DNA of 6,205 nt from CAZLBC01 sp964557575 (GCA_964557575.1 CAZLBC010000169.1:1-6205), one strand, 5' to 3'; shown: positions 1 to 6,159, counted from the first letter of the stretch. Notes: a model not told the origin generated them from the letters alone. Numbers and translations: made by a program.

Positions 1-1015
1 CCCGCCTGAGTTCTTCGGCGGCCGCGAAAATCGCGGCGACCTGTTCGTCGGTCACGGTGTCGTCCATGTTGATACAGCAGATCCCCGTCAACTGCGGGTC
101 GCCGGAGGCCGCCGCCAGTTGCCGCACCGTGTCCCGTATCATCCCGGGGTCCCGGTCACGCAGCGTCACCGGGTCCAGCCGGAGGTTCAGAAAGGCCCGG
201 GGAAGGTGCTTCCGCATCGTTGCGACGTCGCCTCCCGCGCCGACGTCGACGAACGCCAGTCCGGGAATCCGGGCGTAGGAGGCGGCGAACCGGTGCGGGT
301 CGGGACCGCAGAAGTGGACCCCGAAAGCGGGGTACCGCCGGCTCCACGCGACATCGTACTTCATGAAGAACCGCTCGTAATCCCGCTCGGAAATCATGGT
401 GTGGGCGCACTCGGAGTGCAGGACCACCGGCGCGGTGAGATTGCGGACGTTCCGGTTGACCGAGATCGAGCTGGTCGCCGTCCGCGACGAGACGTAGTCG
501 ACGAAGCGGGTGACGACCGCCGCAATGGCGTCGAGTTGCCGGGCCGTTTCCTCCGGGCGGGTGTGCAGGTCGATGAACAGTTCCTCGCCCCGCAGGTCCA
601 GGGCGATGTTAAGGACGCCGGCGAAGTTCACGTCCCCGGTCAGGCAGCCGTGCTTCTCCAGCAGCCTGTCGCAGAGGGACGCGAACTCCCTGAACGCCGG
701 GCTCCTGAAGGCCGCGTCGGGATCGACGGCGAGCCGGTCCATCCCGGCGGGTAACACGTCCGGCGGGTCGTCCTCGCGGTACACCACTTCGCAGCCGAGC
801 ATCGCCTGGAGGAGGTAGCCGGCGGCGAGGTGGACCGGGCCGACCTCGGGGCGCAGCTCGTCGGAACCGAGCCCGAACTGCCCCCACCGATCCCGGAGGG
901 TCCGCTCCATCAGCCGCTCGGCCTCCACCCGCCGGGCGGGGTGGTAGAAGAAGTCGCGGTCGAACGTAATCCCCGCGCGGGCATGCCACCACCGCGGGGA
1001 CAGGACGATGTCCAC
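1..1015 (-). CDS. Uroporphyrinogen-decarboxylase-superfamily protein (not HemE), 3' end outside window
   Basis: An open reverse frame of 338 codons runs off the left edge without a stop. The product reads as a URO-D-fold protein. Residues 5-10 are SPRWWH-like (SPRWW), followed by DRDFFYHP (about 19-26), RDRWGQFGLG (41-50) and GPVHLAAGYLLQ (59-70). The segment SSISVNRNVRN lies near 182-192, MISERDYERFF near 207-217, VHFCG at 233-237 and GICCINMD at 311-318. The H-x-C-G near two thirds of the length and a later Cys are where zinc-dependent corrinoid methyltransferases of this superfamily (MtaA/CmuA type) carry H-x-C...C zinc ligands. The arginine-rich N-terminal motif of true HemE is absent, so haem synthesis is unlikely. 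Substrate is unknown; a methyltransferase or another zinc-dependent reaction is inference. The start is uncertain. GTG at 1015 is chosen because high-GC codon use begins there and no ATG, GTG or TTG lies upstream in frame before the TGA at about 1159; no clear Shine-Dalgarno precedes it. It is divergent from the propeller gene. Confidence 0.8.
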   Translation of the reverse strand, partial: MDIVLSPRWWHARAGITFDRDFFYHPARRVEAERLMERTLRDRWGQFGLGSDELRPEVGPVHLAAGYLLQAMLGCEVVYREDDPPDVLPAGMDRLAVDPDAAFRSPAFREFASLCDRLLEKHGCLTGDVNFAGVLNIALDLRGEELFIDLHTRPEETARQLDAIAAVVTRFVDYVSSRTATSSISVNRNVRNLTAPVVLHSECAHTMISERDYERFFMKYDVAWSRRYPAFGVHFCGPDPHRFAASYARIPGLAFVDVGAGGDVATMRKHLPRAFLNLRLDPVTLRDRDPGMIRDTVRQLAAASGDPQLTGICCINMDDTVTDEQVAAIFAAAEELRR

Positions 1016-1108
1016 CGGGTAATCGGTATCGCATATGTCCGTTTTCAGGGAATCGATGTCATACTCTCCGTGCGAATATACAAAACAGGGATCGCCAAAC
1101 GGGAGCCC

Positions 1109-1137
1109 ATTGTACCTATACTGCTCCTGATTGAGAA
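1109..1137 (-). promoter_or_regulatory. Candidate sigma70-type promoter for the URO-D-like gene
   Basis: Read on the minus strand, TTCTCA (1137-1132, four of six matches to TTGACA) is followed after 17 bases by TACAAT (1114-1109, five of six to TATAAT). Initiation near 1102 would give a leader of about 87 bases to the GTG at 1015. The -35 hexamer lies inside the foldback element and the -10 just outside it, so the element end forms the spacer. This is a motif-based prediction only. Confidence 0.4.
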
Positions 1138-1286
1138 TGCACGAATATGTGGTGCGTCAGTTTTGGTTCACCGGTGCGACCGGTGAGCGATTGCGTGGCG
1201 GGTGAATCACATTGAGCGAGCCGGGTGTGCAGGTGGGCCAAAAGAGGCGTGCCGGATAACGTGCAGATGTAATCAGGAGCAGTATA
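1117..1286 (+). repeat. 170-bp imperfect foldback element with 16-bp perfect terminal inverted repeats (MITE-like or structured RNA)
   Basis: The ends are TATACTGCTCCTGATT (1117-1132) and its exact reverse complement (1271-1286). Pairing continues inward: 1138-1143 with 1260-1265; then ungapped from 1146-1188 with 1216-1258. Over 70 facing positions I count 48 Watson-Crick pairs, 12 G-T appositions and 10 mismatches. There is one asymmetric bulge (1144-1145 against 1259) and an apical loop at about 1189-1215. Pairing stops sharply outside 1117 and 1286. All twelve G-T positions would be G-U wobbles in a plus-strand RNA, and none is A-C, so the plus orientation is favoured. The TA at each outer edge fits a TA target duplication, as in foldback MITEs such as Correia/NEMIS elements, but no transposase is present. 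Alternatives are a structured non-coding RNA or a shared operator for the two divergent genes. The structure is seen directly; the role is inferred. Confidence 0.7.
1168..1186 (+). repeat. 8-bp perfect inverted repeat inside the foldback element
   Basis: TCACCGGT (1168-1175) and ACCGGTGA (1179-1186) flank the three bases GCG. These bases also pair with 1218-1236 in the long stem, so the small hairpin and that part of the long stem exclude each other. It could be a local fold, a protein-binding palindrome or an alternative RNA state. Confidence 0.5.
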
Positions 1287-1331
1287 AATGACACCGCGGT
1301 TATAAACAGGATGTGGCGGCGGCACCCGTTT

Positions 1332-1340
1332 TGCTATATT
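1332..1340 (+). promoter_or_regulatory. Candidate extended -10 promoter for the plus-strand cluster
   Basis: TGCTATATT matches the extended -10 form TGnTATAnT. No good -35 hexamer lies 16-18 bases upstream, as is common for extended -10 promoters. Initiation near 1347 would leave a leader of about 25 bases before the ATG at 1372 and would exclude the foldback element from the transcript. A promoter farther upstream that includes the element cannot be ruled out. Confidence 0.4.
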
Positions 1341-1371
1341 GTAGATTGGTTCGATTACCGGGAGTGAAAAA

Positions 1372-2643
1372 ATGAAACAGATCGCGACGTTTTGTCTGGG
1401 AAGCACCGTCCTGCTGGCATGCCTGTCGGCCGCCGGCGCCGAAAAGGACTTCATGCAGCAGCTCATGAACCAGCGGGAGGACCTGCCCCACTGCCGGGCA
1501 ATCACGACGGGGCCGAAGTATCACTGGTTCGGGTACTACGACAAGCTGCAGTTCGATCCCTCCTGCCGCTACGTGCTGAGCATGGCGGTCGACTTCGAGC
1601 ACCGCAGCCCGAAACCGGACGACGTGGTGACGGTGGGCATGGTCGACCTGGAAAACGACAACGCGTGGACCGCGCTGGGTAAGACCACCGCCTGGTGCTG
1701 GCAGCAGGGATGCATGCTCCAGTGGCGGCCCGGATCGAACACCGAGGTCATGTGGAACGACCGGGAGGACGGAAAGTACGTCTGCCGGATCCTGGACATC
1801 GCGACCAAAAAGCTGCGCACGCTGCCGCGGGCCGTGTACCACGCCAGCCCGGACGGGAAGTGGGGCCTGAGCCTGGACTTCCGCCGCCTCCAGGACATGC
1901 GGCCGGGATACGGCTACCCGGGCATCCCCGATCCCAACGCCGAGAAGCTCACCCCGGACGACACCGGCCTCTGGCGGGTGGACCTGGAAACCGGCGCGGT
2001 GACCTTTCTCTTCACGGTAGCTACAATCGCCGATTTCCCGAAAGCGGGCATCGGCGGGAAAGACGCAAAGCACTACGTCAACCACATCGAGTGGGACACG
2101 GTCGGCCGGCGGTTCGTGTTCCTGAACCGGTGGCGCAAGTCGGGGGGACGGTTCATCACCCGGATGCTCAGCGCATCGCTTGACGGGACCGACCTGCGGA
2201 TCGTCTCCGACAACCCCGGCGTCAGCCACTTCGTCTGGCGGGACGCCGAACACGTTTCGATCTGGCACGGCGGCGGCTTTTACCTCTACCCCGACGACGG
2301 GTCGCGGAAGCCGACGCTGCAGTGGAAGGCCCCCAACGGCCACCAGACGTACGTCCCCGGCACCGACAACAAGTGGATGGTGTCGGACACCTACCCCCGG
2401 GGCAAAAAGCGCGAGCAGATCCCCTACCTCTACCACCTGCCGACCGGCCGGGTGAGGGTGCTGGGCTACTTCCCGCTCCCGAAGAAATACCGCGGCCAGT
2501 GGCGGTGCGACACGCACCCCCGCACCAGTCCCGACGGCCGGCGGGTCTGCATCGATTCCCCCCACGGCGGCAACGGGCGGCAGCTCTACCTGATCGACAT
2601 CGCCGGCCTGACCGACGGCGGAACAGCGGGGATTCAACAATGA
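1372..2643 (+). CDS. Exported beta-propeller protein, oligogalacturonate-lyase (PL22)-like
   Basis: 423 residues. GGGAG at 1360-1364 sits seven bases before the ATG and supports this start. Residues 1-23 form a signal peptide: a short basic start, a hydrophobic core, and AGA before Glu24. The LLAC stretch at 14-17 is only a poor lipobox. The body has the repeated short blades of a propeller, including a WD40-like SPDG at 159-162 and at 386-389, and ends at HPRTSPDGRR and DSPHGGNGRQLYLIDI (395-410). Other landmarks are HWFGYYDKLQFDP (51-63) and WCWQQGCMLQW (108-118). His238 (NHIEWD), His286 (SHFVW), His324 and His382 (THP) fall where PL22 oligogalacturonate lyases place the catalytic and metal-binding histidines. 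I inferred this from spacing, not alignment. Likely role: cleavage of an acidic oligosaccharide outside the cytoplasm; a non-catalytic propeller is the alternative. The stop overlaps the next start (ATGA), so translation is probably coupled. Confidence 0.75.
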   Translation: MKQIATFCLGSTVLLACLSAAGAEKDFMQQLMNQREDLPHCRAITTGPKYHWFGYYDKLQFDPSCRYVLSMAVDFEHRSPKPDDVVTVGMVDLENDNAWTALGKTTAWCWQQGCMLQWRPGSNTEVMWNDREDGKYVCRILDIATKKLRTLPRAVYHASPDGKWGLSLDFRRLQDMRPGYGYPGIPDPNAEKLTPDDTGLWRVDLETGAVTFLFTVATIADFPKAGIGGKDAKHYVNHIEWDTVGRRFVFLNRWRKSGGRFITRMLSASLDGTDLRIVSDNPGVSHFVWRDAEHVSIWHGGGFYLYPDDGSRKPTLQWKAPNGHQTYVPGTDNKWMVSDTYPRGKKREQIPYLYHLPTGRVRVLGYFPLPKKYRGQWRCDTHPRTSPDGRRVCIDSPHGGNGRQLYLIDIAGLTDGGTAGIQQ

Positions 2644-3821
2644 CCGGGCGCATCCTGGCGGCGATGGCGTGTCTGACGGGGCCGGCCGCGGCGGGTGTCG
2701 AGATCGACGCTGACTATCCCGGCGGCAACATTATTGTTGAGCGGATCGACGGTGACACCGCGTACCTCCGCCAGGACCTCCGCGACACGAAAGGCTGGTG
2801 GTTCTACTGGAACTTCCGCGTGCGGGGGGCGGCGGGCCGAACGCTGACGTTCCGCCTCACCAACCGGAACGTGATCGGCACGCGCGGGCCGGCAGTGAGC
2901 ACCGACGGCGGGCGGTCGTGGTCGTGGCTCCCGGCGAAGGCGGTGACGGGCGGGTCCTTCGCCTACGCGTTCGGGAAGGACGCCGCATCGGTTCGATTCG
3001 CCTTCTCCCTGCCCTACCAGGAGCGCGACCTGGAGCGATTCCTGGCCCGCCACGAGGGCACTGCACACCTGTCCGTCGCCGAATTGTGCCGGACGCGCAA
3101 AAAACGGCCGGTCCGCCGAATCCACATCGGGAAAATCGCCGGCGAGCCGGAACACCGGGTCCTGCTGACCTGCCGCCACCACGCCTGCGAATCCGTCGCG
3201 AGCTACGTAATCGAGGGTGCCATGGACGCCCTGCTCGCAAAAACCGAAACGGGGGCATGGTTCCGGGAGCACGTCGAGGTGATGGCGGTCCCCTTCATGG
3301 ACAAGGACGGCGTCGAAGACGGCGACCAGGGCAAAAACCGCGCGCCCCGCGACCACAACCGCGACTACATCGGCGAGAGCATCTATCCCGCGGTCCGGGC
3401 GCTGCGGCGGTTCGTGCCGGCGTGGTCGGGGGGGAAGCTGCACGTCGCTATCGACCTGCACTGCCCGTGGATCCGGGGAAAAAACAATGAGGCGGTCTAC
3501 CTGGTCGGCAGCAGCGACGACCGGATATGGAAAGAGCAACAGGCGTTCAGCGACATTCTCGCATCGCTCGACGGCGGGATTCCCTACACGAAGTCAAGCA
3601 ACGTCCCCTTCGGGACGGCGTGGAACACGAAAAAGAATTACCGGTCGGGAAAGAGCTGCGCCCGGTGGGCGGGCGAACTCCCGGGCATCGCCATGGCGAC
3701 CACGATCGAGATTCCCTACGCGAATGCCGGCACGGTGACGATCGACGCCGACATGACCCGCGCGTTCGGCGCGAAGCTGGTACGGGCAATCCGGCGGCGG
3801 CTCCAGGGACCGCGGAAGTAA
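2640..3821 (+). CDS. Exported M14-family zinc carboxypeptidase
   Basis: 393 residues from the ATG at 2640, which overlaps the stop of the propeller gene as ATGA. Residues 1-18 look like a signal peptide (MTGR, hydrophobic stretch, AAA before Gly19). An N-terminal beta-rich domain of about 150 residues, with WWFYWNFRVRG near 53-63 and STDGGRSWSWLP at 87-98, resembles the N-terminal domain of cytosolic-carboxypeptidase-like M14 enzymes. The catalytic domain has the zinc motif HxxE (His181, Glu184 in CRHHACES) and the third ligand His274 (IDLHCPW). The substrate-binding Asn240-Arg241 pair is in PRDHNRDY, and the likely catalytic Glu357 is in ATTIEIPY. All key residues are present, so it should be active. 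It would remove a C-terminal residue or hydrolyse an acyl-amino bond; the substrate is not evident. The stop TAA shares its last base with the next ATG. Confidence 0.85.
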   Translation: MTGRILAAMACLTGPAAAGVEIDADYPGGNIIVERIDGDTAYLRQDLRDTKGWWFYWNFRVRGAAGRTLTFRLTNRNVIGTRGPAVSTDGGRSWSWLPAKAVTGGSFAYAFGKDAASVRFAFSLPYQERDLERFLARHEGTAHLSVAELCRTRKKRPVRRIHIGKIAGEPEHRVLLTCRHHACESVASYVIEGAMDALLAKTETGAWFREHVEVMAVPFMDKDGVEDGDQGKNRAPRDHNRDYIGESIYPAVRALRRFVPAWSGGKLHVAIDLHCPWIRGKNNEAVYLVGSSDDRIWKEQQAFSDILASLDGGIPYTKSSNVPFGTAWNTKKNYRSGKSCARWAGELPGIAMATTIEIPYANAGTVTIDADMTRAFGAKLVRAIRRRLQGPRK

Positions 3822-4507
3822 TGAAGACGCTGGTGAGCTGGAGCAGCGGGAAGGACGCGGCCTGGATGCTGCACTGCCTGCGGCAGGATCCGGCGGTACA
3901 GGTCGCGGGCCTGCTGACGACGGTCAACCGGCAATACGACCGCGTGGCGATGCACGCCGTCCCCCGGCAATTCCTCCTGGCCCAGGCGGCCGCCGCCGGA
4001 CTGCCGCCGGCGGCGATCGACATCCCCTCCCCCTGCTCCAGCGAGGAGTACGAAGATGTGATGGCGCGTTTTCTCGAGCAGGCGCGGGCCGACGGCATCG
4101 AGGCGGTGGCCTTCGGCGACCTGTTCCTCGAAGATGTCCGGCGGTACCGCGAGGAGAAGATGGCGCCCACCGGCATCGCCCCCCTTTTCCCGCTCTGGGG
4201 AACGCCGACTGCCGCGCTGGCGACACGCATGATCGACGGGGGTTTCCGGTCAATCGTCACGTGCGTCGACCCGCGGGTGATGCCGCGGGAACTGGCGGGA
4301 AGACCGTACGACCGTCAGTTTCTCGACGACCTGCCCCCCGGCGCCGATCCCTGCGGAGAAAACGGCGAATTTCACACGTTCGTCCACGACGGACCGATCT
4401 TCGACTATCCCCTCCGCGTAGCGGCCGGAGCGATCATCGAGCGGGATGGCTTCGTCTTCGCGGACATTGTAGAATGCGGTCCCGGTTTGATTACGCGTGA
4501 AAAATGA
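3821..4507 (+). CDS. Dph6-like (MJ0570-type) ATP-pyrophosphatase-domain protein
   Basis: 228 residues, starting at the TAATG junction with the carboxypeptidase gene. SWSSGKD at residues 6-12 is the PP-loop that binds ATP in the adenine-nucleotide alpha-hydrolase fold. AFGDLFLEDVRRYREE lies at 97-112, PLFPLWGTPT at 121-130, and the family hallmark CGENGEFHTFVHDGPIF at 178-194. In eukaryotes and archaea this family amidates diphthine on elongation factor 2. Bacteria lack that pathway, so here the substrate is unknown; an ATP-dependent amidation or ligation in the cytoplasm is inference. The protein is a single domain and lacks the RidA-like C-terminal extensions of eukaryotic Dph6. The start is fixed by the overlap and by the PP-loop lying right at the N-terminus. 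Confidence 0.85.
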   Translation: MKTLVSWSSGKDAAWMLHCLRQDPAVQVAGLLTTVNRQYDRVAMHAVPRQFLLAQAAAAGLPPAAIDIPSPCSSEEYEDVMARFLEQARADGIEAVAFGDLFLEDVRRYREEKMAPTGIAPLFPLWGTPTAALATRMIDGGFRSIVTCVDPRVMPRELAGRPYDRQFLDDLPPGADPCGENGEFHTFVHDGPIFDYPLRVAAGAIIERDGFVFADIVECGPGLITREK

Positions 4508-4548
4508 GTACGATGTAACGAGTTGGTTCCTGTTGCACGGAGGTACCC

Positions 4549-5523
4549 ATGGCGGACAAAAAGACAAAGGAGTACTGCGTCGGGTTCGATCTCGGCGGCA
4601 CCAAGATGATGGCGAAGGTCTTCGACGCCGATTACAAAACCGTCGCCCGCTGCAAAAAGAAGACCAAGGCCCGCGCGGGCGCGGAGGCGGGCGTCGAGCG
4701 GATCGTCGAACTCGTCGGCGAGAGTCTCGACGAGGCCGGCATCGAGCCGGGCCAACTGTCCGGGATCGGCATGGCCGCCCCGGGCCCGCTGGACCTGGAC
4801 AGGGGCATTATCCTCGACCTGCCCAACCTCGGGTGGAAGAACGCCCCGGTCAAGGAGAAGCTCGAAGAGGCCTACGGGTGCCCGGTGGCGGTGATCAACG
4901 ACGTGGACGCCGGCGTTTACGGCGAGTACCGCTTCGGCGCCGGCCGCGGGGGCCGGTGCGTTCTGGGCGTCTTTCCCGGCACCGGCATCGGCGGCGGCTG
5001 CGTGTACGAAGGCCGGCTGCTTCGCGGGAAGAACAACTCCTGCATGGAGTTCGGCCACATGACCGTGCAGCCGGGGGGACCGCTGTGCGGCTGCGGCAAG
5101 CGGGGCTGCATCGAGGCCGTGGCCGGCCGGCTGGCGATCTCCGCCGCCGCGGCGAAGGCGGCCTACCGGGGCGAGGCCCCGAATCTCTACGAGGCGGCGG
5201 GAACGAACCTCGCCGACATCAGGAGCGGGGCACTCTCAAAGGCGATCAAGGCCGGCGACACGGTCGTCGAGGAGATCGTCCGAAACGCGGCCCGGTGGAT
5301 AGGCATGGCGATTGCCAACGCCGTGGTCCTGATCTCGCCGGACATCGTGGTCATCGGCGGCGGCCTGGCCGAGGCCCTGCCCGACCTGATGAAGGAGGAG
5401 ATCAAGCAGGCGGCGAACGAACACGTGATGGACTCGTTCCGCGGGACCTTCACCGTCGCGGTCGCCGAACTGGCCGACGAGGCCTCCGCCATGGGCGCCG
5501 CGGCCTGGTCGGTTGATTCCTGA
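4549..5523 (+). CDS. ROK-family sugar kinase (glucokinase-like)
   Basis: 324 residues. GGAGGT at 4539-4544 lies four bases before the ATG and fixes the start. DLGGTK at 14-19 is the phosphate-binding motif. Asn117-Asp118 (INDVDAG) supplies the likely catalytic base. GTGIGGG lies at 144-150 and EFGH at 167-170. His170 with Cys180, Cys182 and Cys187 (CGCGKRGC) form the ROK zinc site. IVVIGGG at 266-272 is the second nucleotide-site glycine motif. All key residues are present and the length is normal. No helix-turn-helix domain is present, so it is a kinase and not a ROK repressor. It probably phosphorylates glucose or a related hexose or amino sugar with ATP in the cytoplasm; exact specificity cannot be read. 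It follows the Dph6-like gene by 41 bp with no visible terminator between, so co-transcription is likely. Confidence 0.9.
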   Translation: MADKKTKEYCVGFDLGGTKMMAKVFDADYKTVARCKKKTKARAGAEAGVERIVELVGESLDEAGIEPGQLSGIGMAAPGPLDLDRGIILDLPNLGWKNAPVKEKLEEAYGCPVAVINDVDAGVYGEYRFGAGRGGRCVLGVFPGTGIGGGCVYEGRLLRGKNNSCMEFGHMTVQPGGPLCGCGKRGCIEAVAGRLAISAAAAKAAYRGEAPNLYEAAGTNLADIRSGALSKAIKAGDTVVEEIVRNAARWIGMAIANAVVLISPDIVVIGGGLAEALPDLMKEEIKQAANEHVMDSFRGTFTVAVAELADEASAMGAAAWSVDS

Positions 5524-5567
5524 CGGCGGCGCCACATCCGCACGGGATACGCGCCGCGACGAAAGAC

Positions 5568-5583
5568 CCGCTGAATACAGCGG
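5568..5583. other. Short perfect hairpin in the gap after the ROK gene
   Basis: CCGCTG, loop AATA, CAGCGG forms a six-base-pair stem 45 bases after the ROK stop. No T-run follows, so it is not a normal intrinsic terminator. It could still slow transcription or protect the 3' end of the mRNA. Apart from this and the TATAAT box, I see nothing else in the 147-bp gap. Confidence 0.3.
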
Positions 5584-5593
5584 CCGGTAAAGA

Positions 5594-5623
5594 GTGCAAC
5601 GCGACCGTCACCAGGTGTATAAT
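5594..5623 (+). promoter_or_regulatory. Candidate promoter for the ACT-domain gene
   Basis: A perfect -10 hexamer TATAAT lies at 5618-5623, preceded directly by TG. The best -35 match, GTGCAA at 5594-5599 with an 18-base spacer, agrees at only three of six positions. Initiation near 5630 would give a leader of about 40 bases. It suggests that the ACT gene can be expressed separately from the upstream cluster. Confidence 0.5.
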
Positions 5624-5658
5624 ACGCGAAACGACACCTACTCACACCCCGAACCCGA

Positions 5659-5664
5659 AGGGAG
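5659..5664 (+). promoter_or_regulatory. Ribosome binding site that fixes a GTG start
   Basis: AGGGAG ends six bases before GTG at 5671. No ATG lies nearby in frame, and the protein from this GTG begins directly with the first beta strand of an ACT domain, so the GTG is the start. Confidence 0.75.
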
Positions 5665-5670
5665 ACTGCC

Positions 5671-6093
5671 GTGAAACTGGATATCGAACGGGTGGAAGTC
5701 TGGATAGGGCAGCTCGAGAACACGCCGGGCTCGCTCCACGAGCGCCTCGAGCCGATCGCCGCCGCCGGCGCCGACCTGGACTTCGTGTTCGCGCGGCGCT
5801 CGCCGGAAAAGCCCGGCACGGGCGTGGCCTTCATAGCCCCGATCAAGGGCGCCAAGCAGTGCAACGCCGCCAGGAAAGCGGGCTTCAAGAGACCGAAGCG
5901 ACTTTCTGCCCTGCGCATATCCGGGCGCAACCGGGTCGGCATGGGGCTGAAGATCACCGAGGCCCTGGCCGCGGCGGGCCTGAATCTGCAGGGCTTCTCG
6001 GCACACGTGATCGGCGGCAGGTTCGTGCTTCACATCGCCCTGGATACGCCGGCGGACGTCACGAAGGCCGTGAAGGTCCTGAAGAAGCTGTGA
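5671..6093 (+). CDS. Stand-alone tandem ACT-domain protein
   Basis: 140 residues from a GTG start. Two ACT-like units with the beta-alpha-beta-beta-alpha-beta pattern are visible. The first covers about 6-58, with VEVWIGQLENTPGSLHERL holding the usual Pro-Gly turn (NTPGSL, 17-22). The second covers about 78-139, with ALRISGRNRVGMGLKITEAL holding NRVGMG (87-92). A basic linker with several Lys and Arg (61-77) joins them. There is no enzyme domain, so it is probably a small-molecule-binding regulator or a subunit. ACT domains usually bind amino acids, but the ligand cannot be read. The second unit's loop has Gly-Met-Gly in place of the common Pro-Gly-hydrophobic, so the two sites may differ. 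The gene has its own likely promoter and sits 147 bp after the ROK gene. Confidence 0.7.
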   Translation: MKLDIERVEVWIGQLENTPGSLHERLEPIAAAGADLDFVFARRSPEKPGTGVAFIAPIKGAKQCNAARKAGFKRPKRLSALRISGRNRVGMGLKITEALAAAGLNLQGFSAHVIGGRFVLHIALDTPADVTKAVKVLKKL

Positions 6094-6126
6094 TCGCGCC
6101 GCGACGCTGCCGTCGCGCGCCGTGAA

Positions 6127-6159
6127 CCGCGCCGCGGGCGCGGCGGAACGATCCCTTTT
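6127..6159 (+). terminator. Weak candidate terminator after the ACT gene
   Basis: CCGCGCC (6127-6133) and GGCGCGG (6137-6143) form a seven-base-pair stem with a three-base loop. TTTT follows only at 6156-6159, twelve bases after the stem. A second seven-base-pair stem (6100-6106 with 6111-6117) lies just before it. The distance and short T-run make this a poor intrinsic terminator; in such GC-rich sequence the hairpins may be incidental. Confidence 0.25.

Noticed and set aside
1046..1110. ATG at 1110 on the minus strand as the start of the URO-D-like gene
   Set aside because: It is out of frame with the gene and reaches a TGA after 21 codons. A leader peptide is possible but nothing supports it.
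119..1186. Plus-strand open frames across the URO-D-like gene
   Set aside because: Their products are Arg- and Gly-rich with no family motif, while the reverse frame shows continuous URO-D-superfamily motifs.
1385..1423. Lipoprotein signal in the propeller protein
   Set aside because: LLAC has Leu at the -2 position, and a normal signal-peptidase I site (AGA before Glu24) follows, so a soluble exported protein is more likely.
1300..2640. Long open reverse frame opposite the propeller gene
   Set aside because: It is antisense to a gene with a signal peptide, ribosome binding site and clear family motifs; its Val-, Pro- and Arg-rich product is typical of the reverse of a GC-rich gene.
5568..5583. 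Intrinsic terminator after the ROK gene
   Set aside because: The stem is only six base pairs and has no T-run.
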